64,000 bases of DNA, from contig CAIRBK010000082.1 in NCBI GenBank assembly GCA_903876795.1, forward strand, positions 62,001-126,000. Reading direction: 5' to 3'. Below are positions 35,875 through 44,265 of this stretch, piece after piece. The notes under the pieces are model-generated. The model saw only the letters and a program-made list of their open reading frames with translations, ran no database searches and was not told where the DNA came from. Within the stretch, counting starts at the first letter, position 1. Every line of letters begins with the position of its first letter. A program made the translations under genes and the position numbers. The DNA comes from an uncultured Verrucomicrobiota bacterium (GTDB lineage Bacteria > Verrucomicrobiota > Verrucomicrobiia > Opitutales > Opitutaceae).

Positions 35875-36897
35875 TTATTGTCCTGCATCCGTCTCACCCA
35901 CCAGCGGTCGCATCGACGTTGCCTGGCGGCCGTCGTGAGCAAGTGCGTAGAGCGGGACGTGAGGGTTTTTATCGAGCCGTTTGACCAGGACGGGGTCGGT
36001 GCGCTTGGGCAGCTCCAGCCAGTGGAGCCCAGTGGAGTCGCAAGCGAGGAACCGCGCGTAGGGCTTGAAGACTTCGGGGCGACCCAGGAGGCGGGCGGAG
36101 TCGGCGGGGAAGGCTGCGTTTGCAGCCGTGCGATCCAGGACAAGGCAACTGTAGGCTTGGCTGCGCAGGTCGATGCCGGCTCGATGGGCGAAGCGGACCC
36201 AGTTGGAGTCGTTCTGGATGCCTGCGGGGGGAGGGGCGAAGAAATGGCACCAGTCGCGCTCGTTGGCGGCGTGGAACAGCGGGCAGGTTTCACGGTGCGT
36301 GCACGGGGCGATGATGCGATGAGGTCCGTCGCGGAGTTGGTCGCGAACGAAGGCGAGGGCGCGGCTGTCGGCGTGCGTGCCAGGCTCGATCCAGAGCACG
36401 GCGTTGGCTCCGGCGACTAGGGCGAGGAGGGCGGTGCGTTGGTCGGCAGAGAGCTCGTTAAGCACATGGCTGAGGACAAGCGTGTAGTCTGCGGGCAACG
36501 TGGCGGGTGTCGGCTCGCCGGTGCTCGCCGCAACGGAAAAGTTGGGAAAGTTTTCGCGTGCGCGGGTCACGGCGTAGGCCCTGGCGTGCTCGGAGTGGTC
36601 CCACACATGGAGGGCTGCGAAATGGCCGGGGCCGAAGGCTGCGGCGACGCGACGACCGGCGATGCCGCTGCCGCAGCCCCAATCAAGCAGCGTGGTGCCC
36701 GCCTGGGGGGACCAGCGCCGCAAGGAGAGCTCGCGGAGCAGCGCGTCCCATTTCCAGCCGATGCGTTCGGCGAAGGTGAGATCGTAGCTGGCGAGATCGG
36801 CCGGCGAAGTCCAATAGGGGCCCCGGGTGGCGCCGCCATTGAGAAAGCCCGCGCGAAGACGGTCGAGTGCAGCCCAGTCGATTTGGTCCCAGGTCAT
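35875..36897 (-). CDS. Rsm22-like class I methyltransferase
   Basis: A 340-residue SAM-dependent methyltransferase. SAM motif: TTLLDWGCGSGIAGRRVAA (residues ~68-86); acidic post-motif LHVWDHSEHARAYA. The later blocks LWIEPGTHADSRALAFVRDQL, IIAPCTHRETCPL and DWCHFFAPP match the Rsm22 family, associated with ribosomal small-subunit assembly in mitochondria and found in many bacteria with an unproven role. The Cys residues in PCTHRETCP resemble those that bind a metal or Fe-S cluster in Rsm22. Divergent from the LolA-like gene. Confidence 0.7.
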   Translation of the reverse strand: MTWDQIDWAALDRLRAGFLNGGATRGPYWTSPADLASYDLTFAERIGWKWDALLRELSLRRWSPQAGTTLLDWGCGSGIAGRRVAAAFGPGHFAALHVWDHSEHARAYAVTRARENFPNFSVAASTGEPTPATLPADYTLVLSHVLNELSADQRTALLALVAGANAVLWIEPGTHADSRALAFVRDQLRDGPHRIIAPCTHRETCPLFHAANERDWCHFFAPPPAGIQNDSNWVRFAHRAGIDLRSQAYSCLVLDRTAANAAFPADSARLLGRPEVFKPYARFLACDSTGLHWLELPKRTDPVLVKRLDKNPHVPLYALAHDGRQATSMRPLVGETDAGQ

Positions 36898-36925
36898 TTT
36901 TTAAAAACTTTTAGATGCAAAATCG

Positions 36926-36931
36926 TATAAT
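36926..36931 (+). promoter_or_regulatory. Consensus -10 element (TATAAT) before the LolA-like gene
   Basis: A perfect TATAAT lies 22 bases before the ATG at 36953 in a short AT-rich divergent gap. No good -35 is visible at the right distance (AAAAAC/TTAAAA only), so it may need an activator. The leader would be only ~15 bases and lacks a Shine-Dalgarno. Confidence 0.4.
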
Positions 36932-36952
36932 CTATGGCTTAACGTCGCCTGC

Positions 36953-38857
36953 ATGAGCGTCATCGTCACCCGAGTTTCGATTCCGTTTTGTCTGCCCCGG
37001 CGATTTTTTTCAACGGGCCTTGGGCTTGTTTTATTTGTGTTGTCCGGTGTCGCGATGTCGGCGGAGACGGCGCAGGCCATTTTGGATCGTTCGGCCGGCA
37101 CCTATGCTGGATTGAGATCTTGGACGGTGGAACTCACGACGCGCAACCTCGACGTGATGCTCATGTCGACTCCCGTTGAAGATGAGCCGAAGTGTGTGGT
37201 GCGTTCATCCAAGAGTCAGCAGATCAGTCTCAAATTGTGCGTCTTGCAAAACGAGTGGATGGCTACGGTTCGCGATGGCATCGAGGTCAAAGGGGCGGAA
37301 GGCGATTCCGAGCGCGCGTTGCCCAACGGCTACTTTGTGCTGATGCGTATGGCGGGAGAGAACCGGCAGTCGGTTTTCGGTCCGCAAGGCGTTTCGTTTC
37401 AATCCATCGCCAGTGACGCCGGCATCGGCCTGCTCCGAGAAAAGATCAGCACCATCTGGGAAGACGATGTCCTGCTGCCGCTCATCCTAGTGGAAAAGAA
37501 CGGTTCCGCTGCAGCGTCCTTCGATTTGAAGCAGCCCGAGCTCGCGAGCGAGGAAGGCGGAGTCTACCGAATAATCGCTCGCAATACGAAAGGCCGGCCC
37601 GTCGAGGTGTGGATCGACAAGGCCAGCCACTTTGTCGTTCGCTCGCTGGTTTATTTCCGCCCTCAGGTGCCTGGACCCGAGCAGCAGGTCGGGTCGAGCC
37701 CGTTCGTGACGCTGCGCGAGGCGCGGTACTCCCAAAGCCTGAATCCGAACCTTTCGTCGAAGGATTTCAACCTGAGCCTGCCGTCGCGGCTGCCGCCATT
37801 TGATCCGGAGGGTCTCGGTTTCGGTGGTGCGGTGGAGTTGGTGAAACATGCTGGACTGCGCACGACGGCGGACTTGTCGTTCACGGACGAACACTTTCAG
37901 GCGATGGTGAAGGTGGCCGGCGGGGAAAAGGCAGCTTCTGGTTTTAAGGTGAACATCAAGGGCGGCGACTTTGTGCTCACCAATCTGAGCACGCTCCTTG
38001 GCGGGAACCGACTGGTGATTTCAGACGCCAGCGGTCGGGACCTGCCTCCCACGGAGGCCTTTGGTGCCGTGGGTGCGGATATTGCGTTACTACGGATCAA
38101 TCCCAAGGCGGGAGGCCTGAAGCTAGCCGCCAACGTGGCCGATGCGGTGAAGCAGGAGGACCGGATAGGTTTCCTAAAGTTCTGGACTGAAGGTGCGCAG
38201 CCACAACCCAACTACGGCTACGTAAGGACCATAACGCCGAGGTCGGTGGATTTCGGTTACGATCTCGACCCCGAGAGCCGGGGTGGACCGATTCTGGGTT
38301 TTTCCACCTATGAGGTTGTGGGGGTTGTCACGAATGTCGAAACCCGGCGATTGTTGCCGCGCGGCGCCAATGTAAACACGGGGATTTTACCCAGGTTTTC
38401 GGTCACAGAAAGCCGCTGGTTCGGCACGCGTATCGACACGATATCCAAGTGGGAGCCCATCAATTTGACGCGCTTCCGCGCCCAGCATGAAATCATCACC
38501 AAATTCCGGGCGACAACCGATATGTTCATGGCGTTTGTCGAGTTCAACCTCGGCAAGATCGGACCCGGCGAGCGCATCGCGAAACTGGTATCCGAGTTTA
38601 AGGCACAGGCGGTCACGTTCAAAAACAACAAGCCCGAAGTCGCACGATTGAGAAAGGATCTGATCTACGCCCTTCGCACCATGGCGGAAGCGGATGTCTA
38701 TGCGTTTGAACGTGGAGACTATTTCAACTACTTTCTGACCACGGCCAACTGGACGGATAGCATTCCTGCGCAACTGGAATATCGCCGGGCGGTCATCGAG
38801 GTTCTAAAGCAATACGAGACTAATCCGGAGGTATATCTCGGCCGGCTGGGATTATAA
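36953..38857 (+). CDS. Exported LolA-like protein fused to an inactive trypsin-like domain
   Basis: A 634-residue protein with a signal peptide (LGLVLFVLSGVAMSA, cleavage near residue 37). Residues ~38-280 form a beta-rich region resembling LolA/LolB-like lipoprotein-sorting domains (ETAQAILDRSAGTYAGLRSW; YRIIARNTKGRPVEVWIDKA). Residues ~325-465 follow the layout of a trypsin-like protease: ASGFKVNIKGGDFVLTNLS, then DIALLRI (D376), then ESRGGPILG. The Asp is kept, but the His position of the TNxH motif is Ser346 and the nucleophile position of GNSGGP is Arg443, so it should be proteolytically dead. The last ~150 residues are helical. Function unknown; binding or sensing in the periplasm is inference. 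Confidence 0.65.
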   Translation: MSVIVTRVSIPFCLPRRFFSTGLGLVLFVLSGVAMSAETAQAILDRSAGTYAGLRSWTVELTTRNLDVMLMSTPVEDEPKCVVRSSKSQQISLKLCVLQNEWMATVRDGIEVKGAEGDSERALPNGYFVLMRMAGENRQSVFGPQGVSFQSIASDAGIGLLREKISTIWEDDVLLPLILVEKNGSAAASFDLKQPELASEEGGVYRIIARNTKGRPVEVWIDKASHFVVRSLVYFRPQVPGPEQQVGSSPFVTLREARYSQSLNPNLSSKDFNLSLPSRLPPFDPEGLGFGGAVELVKHAGLRTTADLSFTDEHFQAMVKVAGGEKAASGFKVNIKGGDFVLTNLSTLLGGNRLVISDASGRDLPPTEAFGAVGADIALLRINPKAGGLKLAANVADAVKQEDRIGFLKFWTEGAQPQPNYGYVRTITPRSVDFGYDLDPESRGGPILGFSTYEVVGVVTNVETRRLLPRGANVNTGILPRFSVTESRWFGTRIDTISKWEPINLTRFRAQHEIITKFRATTDMFMAFVEFNLGKIGPGERIAKLVSEFKAQAVTFKNNKPEVARLRKDLIYALRTMAEADVYAFERGDYFNYFLTTANWTDSIPAQLEYRRAVIEVLKQYETNPEVYLGRLGL

Positions 38858-38872
38858 CAGTTTACCCGATGA

Positions 38873-40093
38873 TCAATCTACGAGCGTGAAGTCCAGCCTT
38901 GCGGCCAAGGCTTGGCGGCGGATGCCGTAGAAGGCGGCGAATGCGCGGAGGCGGCCGGCGAGGGCGGTATCGGAGCCGCGAGGGCGCCCCGTTTTGATCG
39001 CGGCGATCATCAGGTTTTTGGCGGTGTGTTCGGTCGAGATGAACTCAAACACCTTGGTTCGGTAGCCCGCCCATTCCAAAAGCAGGGCGCGCAGGGCGTC
39101 GGTAACGAACTCTGCCTGGCGTTCTTGGAAAATGCCGTGCTGGAGCGCCTCGGCCAGCACGTCGGGGGCGGCGAGTTGACGACGCAGTTCCTTCTGGCAA
39201 CAGGGGGAAACGACGAGCAGGCGCGCGCCGGCGGCGATGCCTTTGGCCAGGGCATCGTCGGTGGCGGTGTCGCAGGCATGGAGGGCGACCAGCGCGTCGA
39301 GGTTTTCAAGCGCTACGGAGGCGATGTCGCCGGCGGCGAATCGCAGGTGCGGGGCCAGCCCGTGGTCCCGGGCGAGGTCGTTGCAGAGCGCGACCAACTC
39401 GGGCCGGGCCTCGATGCCGGCGACTTCGGCGCGAGGACCGAGGTGCGCGGCGAGGGCGAAGGTGAGGTAGCCTTTGCCACAACCCATGTCGGCGATGCGG
39501 AGGGGAGGCGGCTCGCCCGCGCCCGCCGTCAGCTCGGAGCCGGCGGGGGTGAGGCCGGCTTCGGCCAGGAGCGTGGCAAGGAGTTCGGTGAATTTTTGGA
39601 TCTGGCGGAACTTGTGGGCCATGCCTTCCCGGGGGAGTCCGCGGTCGTTGGTGACGCCGAGGGCGCGCAGCCACGGGGCGTCGCCAGGGATCAAGTGAGC
39701 CTTGGCTCGGTCGTGGTTTTCGGAGGCGGGCGCGGGGGAGCTGGCGGCGGTCTTCACGGAGAGACGGCCTGTGCCGTCGGAATGGGTCTCAAGCTGGGCC
39801 GTCTGCATCGGCGTGAACAGATGGGCGTCGAGGAAGTCGCCGCCGATGAGGGGCTCGATCAGGGCGAGGGCCTCGGCAGGCGGATGGTTTTTGGTGATGT
39901 CGCGGGTGGCGTGCCGCCAGAGCAGGGAGAGGTGCGGGCCGGCCTTGAGGGTGACGGGGCGGACGAAGAGGTTGTGCAATGTACCGTCGGGGCAGGCCGG
40001 GGAGCGTTTGCCGAGCGTGAGCTTCACCAACATGCCGTCGTGCACGGCGGAGCGCAGGAGGGCGAGGAAGTGGTTGCGGGCGTCGGGGGGCAT
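38873..40093 (-). CDS. SAM-dependent methyltransferase (Methyltransf_32/METTL25-like)
   Basis: A 406-residue protein. The C-terminal half is a class I methyltransferase of the Methyltransf_32 type: IADMGCGKGYLTFALAAHLG as motif I, GIEARPELVALCNDLAR, and LVALHACDTATDDALAKGI, the last being the family's hallmark. The preceding HKFRQIQKFTELLATLL helix is also typical. The N-terminal ~140 residues are an extra domain (HFLALLRSAVHDGMLVKLTL). Substrate unknown, with RNA or protein as candidates. It is the last gene of the folate-SBP string, overlapping the substrate-binding protein gene by one base (TGATG). Confidence 0.78.
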   Translation of the reverse strand: MPPDARNHFLALLRSAVHDGMLVKLTLGKRSPACPDGTLHNLFVRPVTLKAGPHLSLLWRHATRDITKNHPPAEALALIEPLIGGDFLDAHLFTPMQTAQLETHSDGTGRLSVKTAASSPAPASENHDRAKAHLIPGDAPWLRALGVTNDRGLPREGMAHKFRQIQKFTELLATLLAEAGLTPAGSELTAGAGEPPPLRIADMGCGKGYLTFALAAHLGPRAEVAGIEARPELVALCNDLARDHGLAPHLRFAAGDIASVALENLDALVALHACDTATDDALAKGIAAGARLLVVSPCCQKELRRQLAAPDVLAEALQHGIFQERQAEFVTDALRALLLEWAGYRTKVFEFISTEHTAKNLMIAAIKTGRPRGSDTALAGRLRAFAAFYGIRRQALAARLDFTLVD

Positions 40094-41100
40094 CAGGGCA
40101 GGTAATCGGTGGTCATGACCTGATCGACCGTAAGTTTGCCCTTGGGCAGGATGGCGAGTTCTTCGAGCTGGCCGATTTGCGTGAGGAAACGCTCGCGGCT
40201 GATGCGGCCGATGTTGGCCGGGCCTCCGCCGGGGCCGCGTCCGGTCACGAGCTTTTCATCGATGATCATTTTGCGCGAGAAAGCCATGAACTCGTCGGTG
40301 TTGTTGGGATTGGCTTTCTTTAGGAGTTCGTGGGCGGGGGTCGGATCGCCGTCGATGTAGTCGGTCCAGCCTCGGATATAGGCCTTGATGAAGGCGCGGG
40401 CGGCGTCGGGATGGGCGGCCACCCAGGCGCGGTTGGCGACAAGGACCGTGTAGGCGTCGAAACCGCTGTCCCAGGCGTAGAGGAATTTCGGCATTTTCGC
40501 CCCGCCCTTCACGATGTGGTAGGGCTCGGCGATGTAGAAGCCCTGCTGGATAAAGTTTTTGTCAGCCATGAAATTGGCGACGGAGAAGTTCTGCGGGATG
40601 AGGTTAAAATCGATGCCGTATTTTTTGCGCAGGTACGGGAGGAAGGCCCATTCCGGGCGGGCCATGAGGGTTTTGCCGTCGAGATCCTCGAAACGGGACA
40701 CGGGGTTGTCGGCGTGGAGCATGAGCACGGACGGGTCGTTTTGGAAGACGGCGGCGACCTGGACTACGGGCAGACTCTGGGCGATCGCGAGGAGGGTGTT
40801 GGTGCTGTCGGCCTGGGCGAAGTCGGCCTGGCCGGTGGCGAGCTTCGGCATCACGAAAGCATTGGGGCCACCGGGGATAAGCTCCACTTCGAGCCCGGCC
40901 TCCTTGAAGAAGCCCTTGGCCTGTGCCTGGAAAAAACCTCCGTGCTCGGGTTCGGCGACCCAGTCGAGTTGGACGACAATCTTGGTGGGTTTGGGTGCGG
41001 CTGTGGAGTCGGCCGGGGCGGTTTTTGGGCCGCAGCCGGCCAGGGTGAAAAAGGAGGCGGCAAGCGCGGAGAAAACAAGGACAAGGCGGCGGGTATTCAT
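40093..41100 (-). CDS. Orphan ABC substrate-binding lipoprotein (NMT1/THI5-SsuA type)
   Basis: A 335-residue lipoprotein: signal peptide with lipobox LAGC (cysteine ~23), a short Ala/Pro linker, then a two-lobed binding protein beginning TKIVVQLDWVAEPEHGGFF. The wording QLDWVAEPEHGGFFQAQAKG resembles ThiY/THI5-like pyrimidine-precursor binding proteins more than sulfonate or nitrate binders. No permease or intact ATPase accompanies it. Fragments of a matching ATPase lie at 45486-45801. It sits inside the folate operon, overlapping pabC upstream by four bases, so it is still expressed with those genes. Substrate is inferred only. Confidence 0.8.
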   Translation of the reverse strand: MNTRRLVLVFSALAASFFTLAGCGPKTAPADSTAAPKPTKIVVQLDWVAEPEHGGFFQAQAKGFFKEAGLEVELIPGGPNAFVMPKLATGQADFAQADSTNTLLAIAQSLPVVQVAAVFQNDPSVLMLHADNPVSRFEDLDGKTLMARPEWAFLPYLRKKYGIDFNLIPQNFSVANFMADKNFIQQGFYIAEPYHIVKGGAKMPKFLYAWDSGFDAYTVLVANRAWVAAHPDAARAFIKAYIRGWTDYIDGDPTPAHELLKKANPNNTDEFMAFSRKMIIDEKLVTGRGPGGGPANIGRISRERFLTQIGQLEELAILPKGKLTVDQVMTTDYLP

Positions 41101-41918
41101 AAAAGAGATTGAAGCTCGGCGGCGCGATAGACGTGGGCGAGGGCGCGGGTCACCGGAGTATGTTCAAGATCGAGTCGGCGTTCGTCGAGCCGGGAGACGG
41201 GCATGACGCCGAGCCGGGCGTTGGTGACAAAAATCTCCTCGGCGTGTTCAAGATCCGCGCGCGTGAGGAGGGCTTCGCGGGCCCGGTCCGGCCCGAGCAA
41301 GGCAAGCACGCGACCGCGGGCGATGCCGGGGAGCGGACCGCATGCTGACGGCGGCGTGAGGGCGACGCCGTGGCGCACGACAAAAACGTTGGTGGTCGCG
41401 CCCTCGATGACGATGCCGGCGGGCGTAAGGAAGAGGGATTCGTCGAAACCCTCGGCCAGCGCGGCGCGTTTGGCGCGAATGTTGGCGAGGTAGTTGATGG
41501 TCTTGTGACCGGAGATGGCCCCGGTGCGTTCTCCGGTGAAGACGGTGCGCAGATGGAAACCACGGGCGTAGGTGTCGGCCGGGTAGAGGCCTGGGCGCGT
41601 GGTAATGAGTTCGCCGGGGGTCGGGTCCCGGGCAAAAAGGACGATTTTGGCGAAACCGTCCGTGAGTGCGTTGGCGGTGATAACTCGCTGGAGGCGTTCG
41701 TGCAGGGTCTCGAGGTCGTCGGCGTAGGCGAGATCAAGGGCGCGGCAGCTGGCAGTGAGGCGGACGTGGTGGTGAGCGAGGAAGACGGGGCGGGAGTTGA
41801 GGACCTTGATGGTTTCAAAAATCCCGTGTCCGTAGAGAAAGCCCTCGCAGGTCGCGGGAATGCATGCGGCGGTGGCCGGCAGGAGGGTATTGTCGAGGAG
41901 GACGTGGGCGGCGGACAT
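41097..41918 (-). CDS. pabC: Aminodeoxychorismate lyase (class IV PLP enzyme)
   Basis: A 273-residue fold-type IV PLP enzyme. FLYGHGIFETIKVLNSRPVF at the N-terminus, the PLP lysine in SGHKTINYLANIRAKR, and GIVIEGATTNVFVVRHG are typical of PabC/IlvE/Dat. The position immediately after a pabB-containing gene in a folate operon points to PabC, which releases pyruvate from aminodeoxychorismate to give p-aminobenzoate. IlvE or D-amino-acid aminotransferase cannot be excluded by sequence alone. It overlaps the substrate-binding protein gene by four bases. Confidence 0.85.
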   Translation of the reverse strand: MSAAHVLLDNTLLPATAACIPATCEGFLYGHGIFETIKVLNSRPVFLAHHHVRLTASCRALDLAYADDLETLHERLQRVITANALTDGFAKIVLFARDPTPGELITTRPGLYPADTYARGFHLRTVFTGERTGAISGHKTINYLANIRAKRAALAEGFDESLFLTPAGIVIEGATTNVFVVRHGVALTPPSACGPLPGIARGRVLALLGPDRAREALLTRADLEHAEEIFVTNARLGVMPVSRLDERRLDLEHTPVTRALAHVYRAAELQSLL

Positions 41919-41930
41919 GGCGTGAGGGAA

Positions 41931-43889
41931 TCAGTCGCGGCGGGTCAAAGCCTCGTGCATGGCGCGGCCTTTATCGAGGGTTTCCTGGTATTCGGCGGCG
42001 GGGTCTGAGTCCCAGACGATGCCACCGCCGACGTGGTAATAGGCGCGGCCGTCCACGCAGGTGAGGGTACGGATGGCGATGTTGAGGTCGGCGTTGCCGT
42101 CAAAGCCGAGGTAGCCGATCGCGCCGGTGTAGACGTGGCGGCGGTGCGGCTCCAGCTCGTCGATAATTTCCATCGAGCGGATCTTGGGTGCGCCCGTGAT
42201 GGAACCGCCGGGAAAGGCGGCCCTCACGCAATCGATCACGTCAAGCCCTTCGCGCAATGTGCCGGACACCGTGGCAACGAGGTGATGGACGGTCGGGTGC
42301 GACTCGAGTCGCCAGAGATCGTCCACGCGCACCGAGCCGTAATCGCAGACGCGGCCGAGGTCGTTGCGCTCCAGATCCACGATCATCAGCAGTTCGGCGC
42401 GGTCCTTCTCGCTGGCGACGAGTTCGGCGGCGAGGCGGGCGTCGGCGGCCGAATCGGCGGAGCGAGGGCGGGTGCCCTTGATCGGTCGGGTTTCGACCCG
42501 TCGGCCGCGCACGGTGAGAAAGCGCTCGGGAGAACTGCTCACGATCTGTACAGGCCCGAAGCCAAGGTAAGCGGCGAACGGCGCGGGGCTGCGTTGCCGG
42601 AGACGCTGGTAAAGGGTGTAGGGCGCACAGGGCAGCGAGGCCGAGAATCGTTGCGTAAGGTTGACCTGGTAGACGTCGCCTGCGGCGATGTAGGCTTTGA
42701 TGCGGTTGATGGCCCCGGCGTAGGTCTCGGCGGTGAAGTTGGCTGCGGGGGAAGCCGGGGCGACGGTTGCGTCGTCTGACGGGCGGAGCGGGGCGTCGAA
42801 GGCGGTGCGTAGGCCAGCGAGCAGTTCCGCTGCGGGTGTGGACGCGACCGGATTCGCGACCAGCCAGGTGCGGCCGGAGGCATGCTCATGGGCGATGAAG
42901 GCGTCGTAGAAGCCGAATTCGCAATCGGGAACCGAGGGTAGATCGTCGGGTTTGGCGCGCTGAATTTTTTCCAACTGCGTGCACAGCTCGTATCCGAAAA
43001 ATCCGACGGCACCGCCGGTGAAGGGCAACGCGGGAGGCGGCGAGAGGCCGGACACAGTGTCACCTATTAGGTGACACTGTGGGTTTGGTTTAGCGTGGTT
43101 GCGGAGAAGATTCTGAAGTTCGGCAAATACGGAGGTGTCACCCATTAGGTGACGCTTTGGATTGGGCGCGCGAAGGTCGAGGGTGGTGAGGCCGGACTTG
43201 CAGCGGAGGACAAGAAAGGGGTCGAAGCCGATGAAGGAATAGGCGCCGAGGCCGCCCGTGGTGCGGCCGCTGTCGAGAAAGAAGGCGTGGTCGCGATCGG
43301 CGAGCGTGGCGAAAAACTCGTGGGGCGGTGCGGGCAGCGTGGCTTCCTCAATGATGATCGGTGGCGTCAGGGCGAGGTCGCTACGCAGGGCAACGCCGCC
43401 GCGATCCACGCGCGAAAGATGTGCGCGCACGGGTTGTCCGCGGATGCTGAGATCGGGGTCGAGGTCGGCCAGAGGAACGAGGACAAAGGCCCGCTCGTGA
43501 AGGCGCGGGTGCGGGAGCGTCAGACGATCATCGTCGAAGGCGGCGTCGCCATGACAAAGGACGTCGAGGTCAATGGTGCGCGCGCCCCAGCGTTCGTGGC
43601 GGACGCGTCCGAGTTGTTGTTCGACCTCGATGCAGAGGTCGAGCAGCGCGGGCGGCTCCAGGCTGGTTTCCAGAGCGACGACGAGGTTGAGGTAGTCGGG
43701 CTGAGGGGCTTGGCCGGGCAGGCAGAGCGCGGCTGTCTCGTAAACAGGGGAAACGCGGGCAACGCGCACCCCGGGAGCGGCGGCGAGCCGGCCGAGGGCG
43801 CCGGCTAGCAAGGCGCGGCGGTCGCCGAGGTTACCGCCCAGTCCGAGGAAGGCGGTCTGCACGCGTTTTACTGGTTTCGACGGCGACAT
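41931..43889 (-). CDS. Fused HPPK (FolK) - aminodeoxychorismate synthase component I (PabB)
   Basis: A 652-residue two-enzyme protein. Residues ~9-165 are 6-hydroxymethyl-dihydropterin pyrophosphokinase: TAFLGLGGNLGDRRALLAG, WGARTIDLDVLCHGD, LPHPRLHERAFVLVPLADL. Residues ~175-652 are PabB: FTGGAVGFFGYEL, DVYQVNLTQRF, TRPIKGTRPR (the PIKGT lysine of ADC synthase, not the anthranilate synthase version), LLMIVDLERNDLGRV, FPGGSITGAPKIRSMEI. The fusion joins the pterin and pABA branches of folate synthesis. The PabB N-lobe contains two palindromic DNA repeats read in frame. Start at ATG 43889, overlapping folB by 59 bases; the pyrophosphokinase domain itself starts only ~8 residues later. PabA is not in the window. 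Confidence 0.9.
   Translation of the reverse strand: MSPSKPVKRVQTAFLGLGGNLGDRRALLAGALGRLAAAPGVRVARVSPVYETAALCLPGQAPQPDYLNLVVALETSLEPPALLDLCIEVEQQLGRVRHERWGARTIDLDVLCHGDAAFDDDRLTLPHPRLHERAFVLVPLADLDPDLSIRGQPVRAHLSRVDRGGVALRSDLALTPPIIIEEATLPAPPHEFFATLADRDHAFFLDSGRTTGGLGAYSFIGFDPFLVLRCKSGLTTLDLRAPNPKRHLMGDTSVFAELQNLLRNHAKPNPQCHLIGDTVSGLSPPPALPFTGGAVGFFGYELCTQLEKIQRAKPDDLPSVPDCEFGFYDAFIAHEHASGRTWLVANPVASTPAAELLAGLRTAFDAPLRPSDDATVAPASPAANFTAETYAGAINRIKAYIAAGDVYQVNLTQRFSASLPCAPYTLYQRLRQRSPAPFAAYLGFGPVQIVSSSPERFLTVRGRRVETRPIKGTRPRSADSAADARLAAELVASEKDRAELLMIVDLERNDLGRVCDYGSVRVDDLWRLESHPTVHHLVATVSGTLREGLDVIDCVRAAFPGGSITGAPKIRSMEIIDELEPHRRHVYTGAIGYLGFDGNADLNIAIRTLTCVDGRAYYHVGGGIVWDSDPAAEYQETLDKGRAMHEALTRRD
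43053..43081. repeat. Perfect palindrome inside folK-pabB, copy 1
   Basis: Arms CACAGTGTCACCTA and TAGGTGACACTGTG are exact reverse complements around a single T, 14 pairs in all. The element is in frame in the PabB N-lobe, encoding CHLIGDTV on the minus strand. It shares its core with copy 2 at 43135-43155. Confidence 0.85.
43135..43155. repeat. Palindrome inside folK-pabB, copy 2
   Basis: GTGTCACC (43135-43142) and GGTGACGC (43148-43155) pair at seven of eight positions; the core GTGTCACCYATTAGGTGAC is shared with copy 1, 78 bases away. It is in frame, encoding RHLMGDT on the minus strand. The DNA between the copies is about half GC, lower than the surrounding gene. Confidence 0.8.
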
Positions 43890-44220
43890 GATCGAGGATG
43901 CCGGCGATGGGGACGGACGGTTTTTTGATGGTGATGGCGACCTGTTCGACGACGGGGCAGGCGGCGAGTATCCGGTCGATGACATGGCTGGCGAGGGCCT
44001 CGATGAGTTTGAAGCGGTCCTTTTCGACGGTCTCGCGGCAGATGCCGTAAACGCGGGTGTAATCGACGGTTTTGTTGAGGTCGTCGGTCGCGGCCGCCTC
44101 GGCGATATCGAGGGTGAGGACGAGGTCGATCACGAAGCGCTGGCCGAGGGTGTTCTCCTCGGGGAGGTCGCCGTGGTATCCGTAAAATACCATGTTCGAG
44201 AGGGTGATGCGGCCGGTCAT
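43831..44220 (-). CDS. folB: Dihydroneopterin aldolase
   Basis: A 129-residue protein. ITLSNMVFYGYHGDLPEE carries the conserved tyrosine and His/Glu of FolB, ALASHVIDRILAACPVVEQV follows, and ITIKKPSVPIAGILDHVAVE is the C-terminal motif, with the lysine of VxxxKP. It cleaves dihydroneopterin to 6-hydroxymethyl-dihydropterin, the substrate of the FolK domain encoded immediately downstream. Its last ~20 codons overlap the start of folK-pabB in another frame. Confidence 0.93.
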   Translation of the reverse strand: MTGRITLSNMVFYGYHGDLPEENTLGQRFVIDLVLTLDIAEAAATDDLNKTVDYTRVYGICRETVEKDRFKLIEALASHVIDRILAACPVVEQVAITIKKPSVPIAGILDHVAVETSKTRADRLPRTGR

Positions 44221-44265
44221 GTGGTTTGAAGTAGCGGGGAGTGAGTAGCGGGTAGCGAGTATAAA

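Noticed and set aside
38912-40105. 397-codon plus-strand ORF opposite the methyltransferase gene
   Set aside because: Shadow of a high-GC gene; the minus-strand frame has clear SAM-methyltransferase motifs.
42000-43400. Anthranilate synthase component I (TrpE) reading of the chorismate-binding domain
   Set aside because: The PIKGT lysine and the folate-operon context indicate aminodeoxychorismate synthase instead.
44221-44265. Short GTAGCGGG/GTAGCGAG repeats between folB and folP as a regulatory array
   Set aside because: Only two to three imperfect units; too few to distinguish from chance in this composition.
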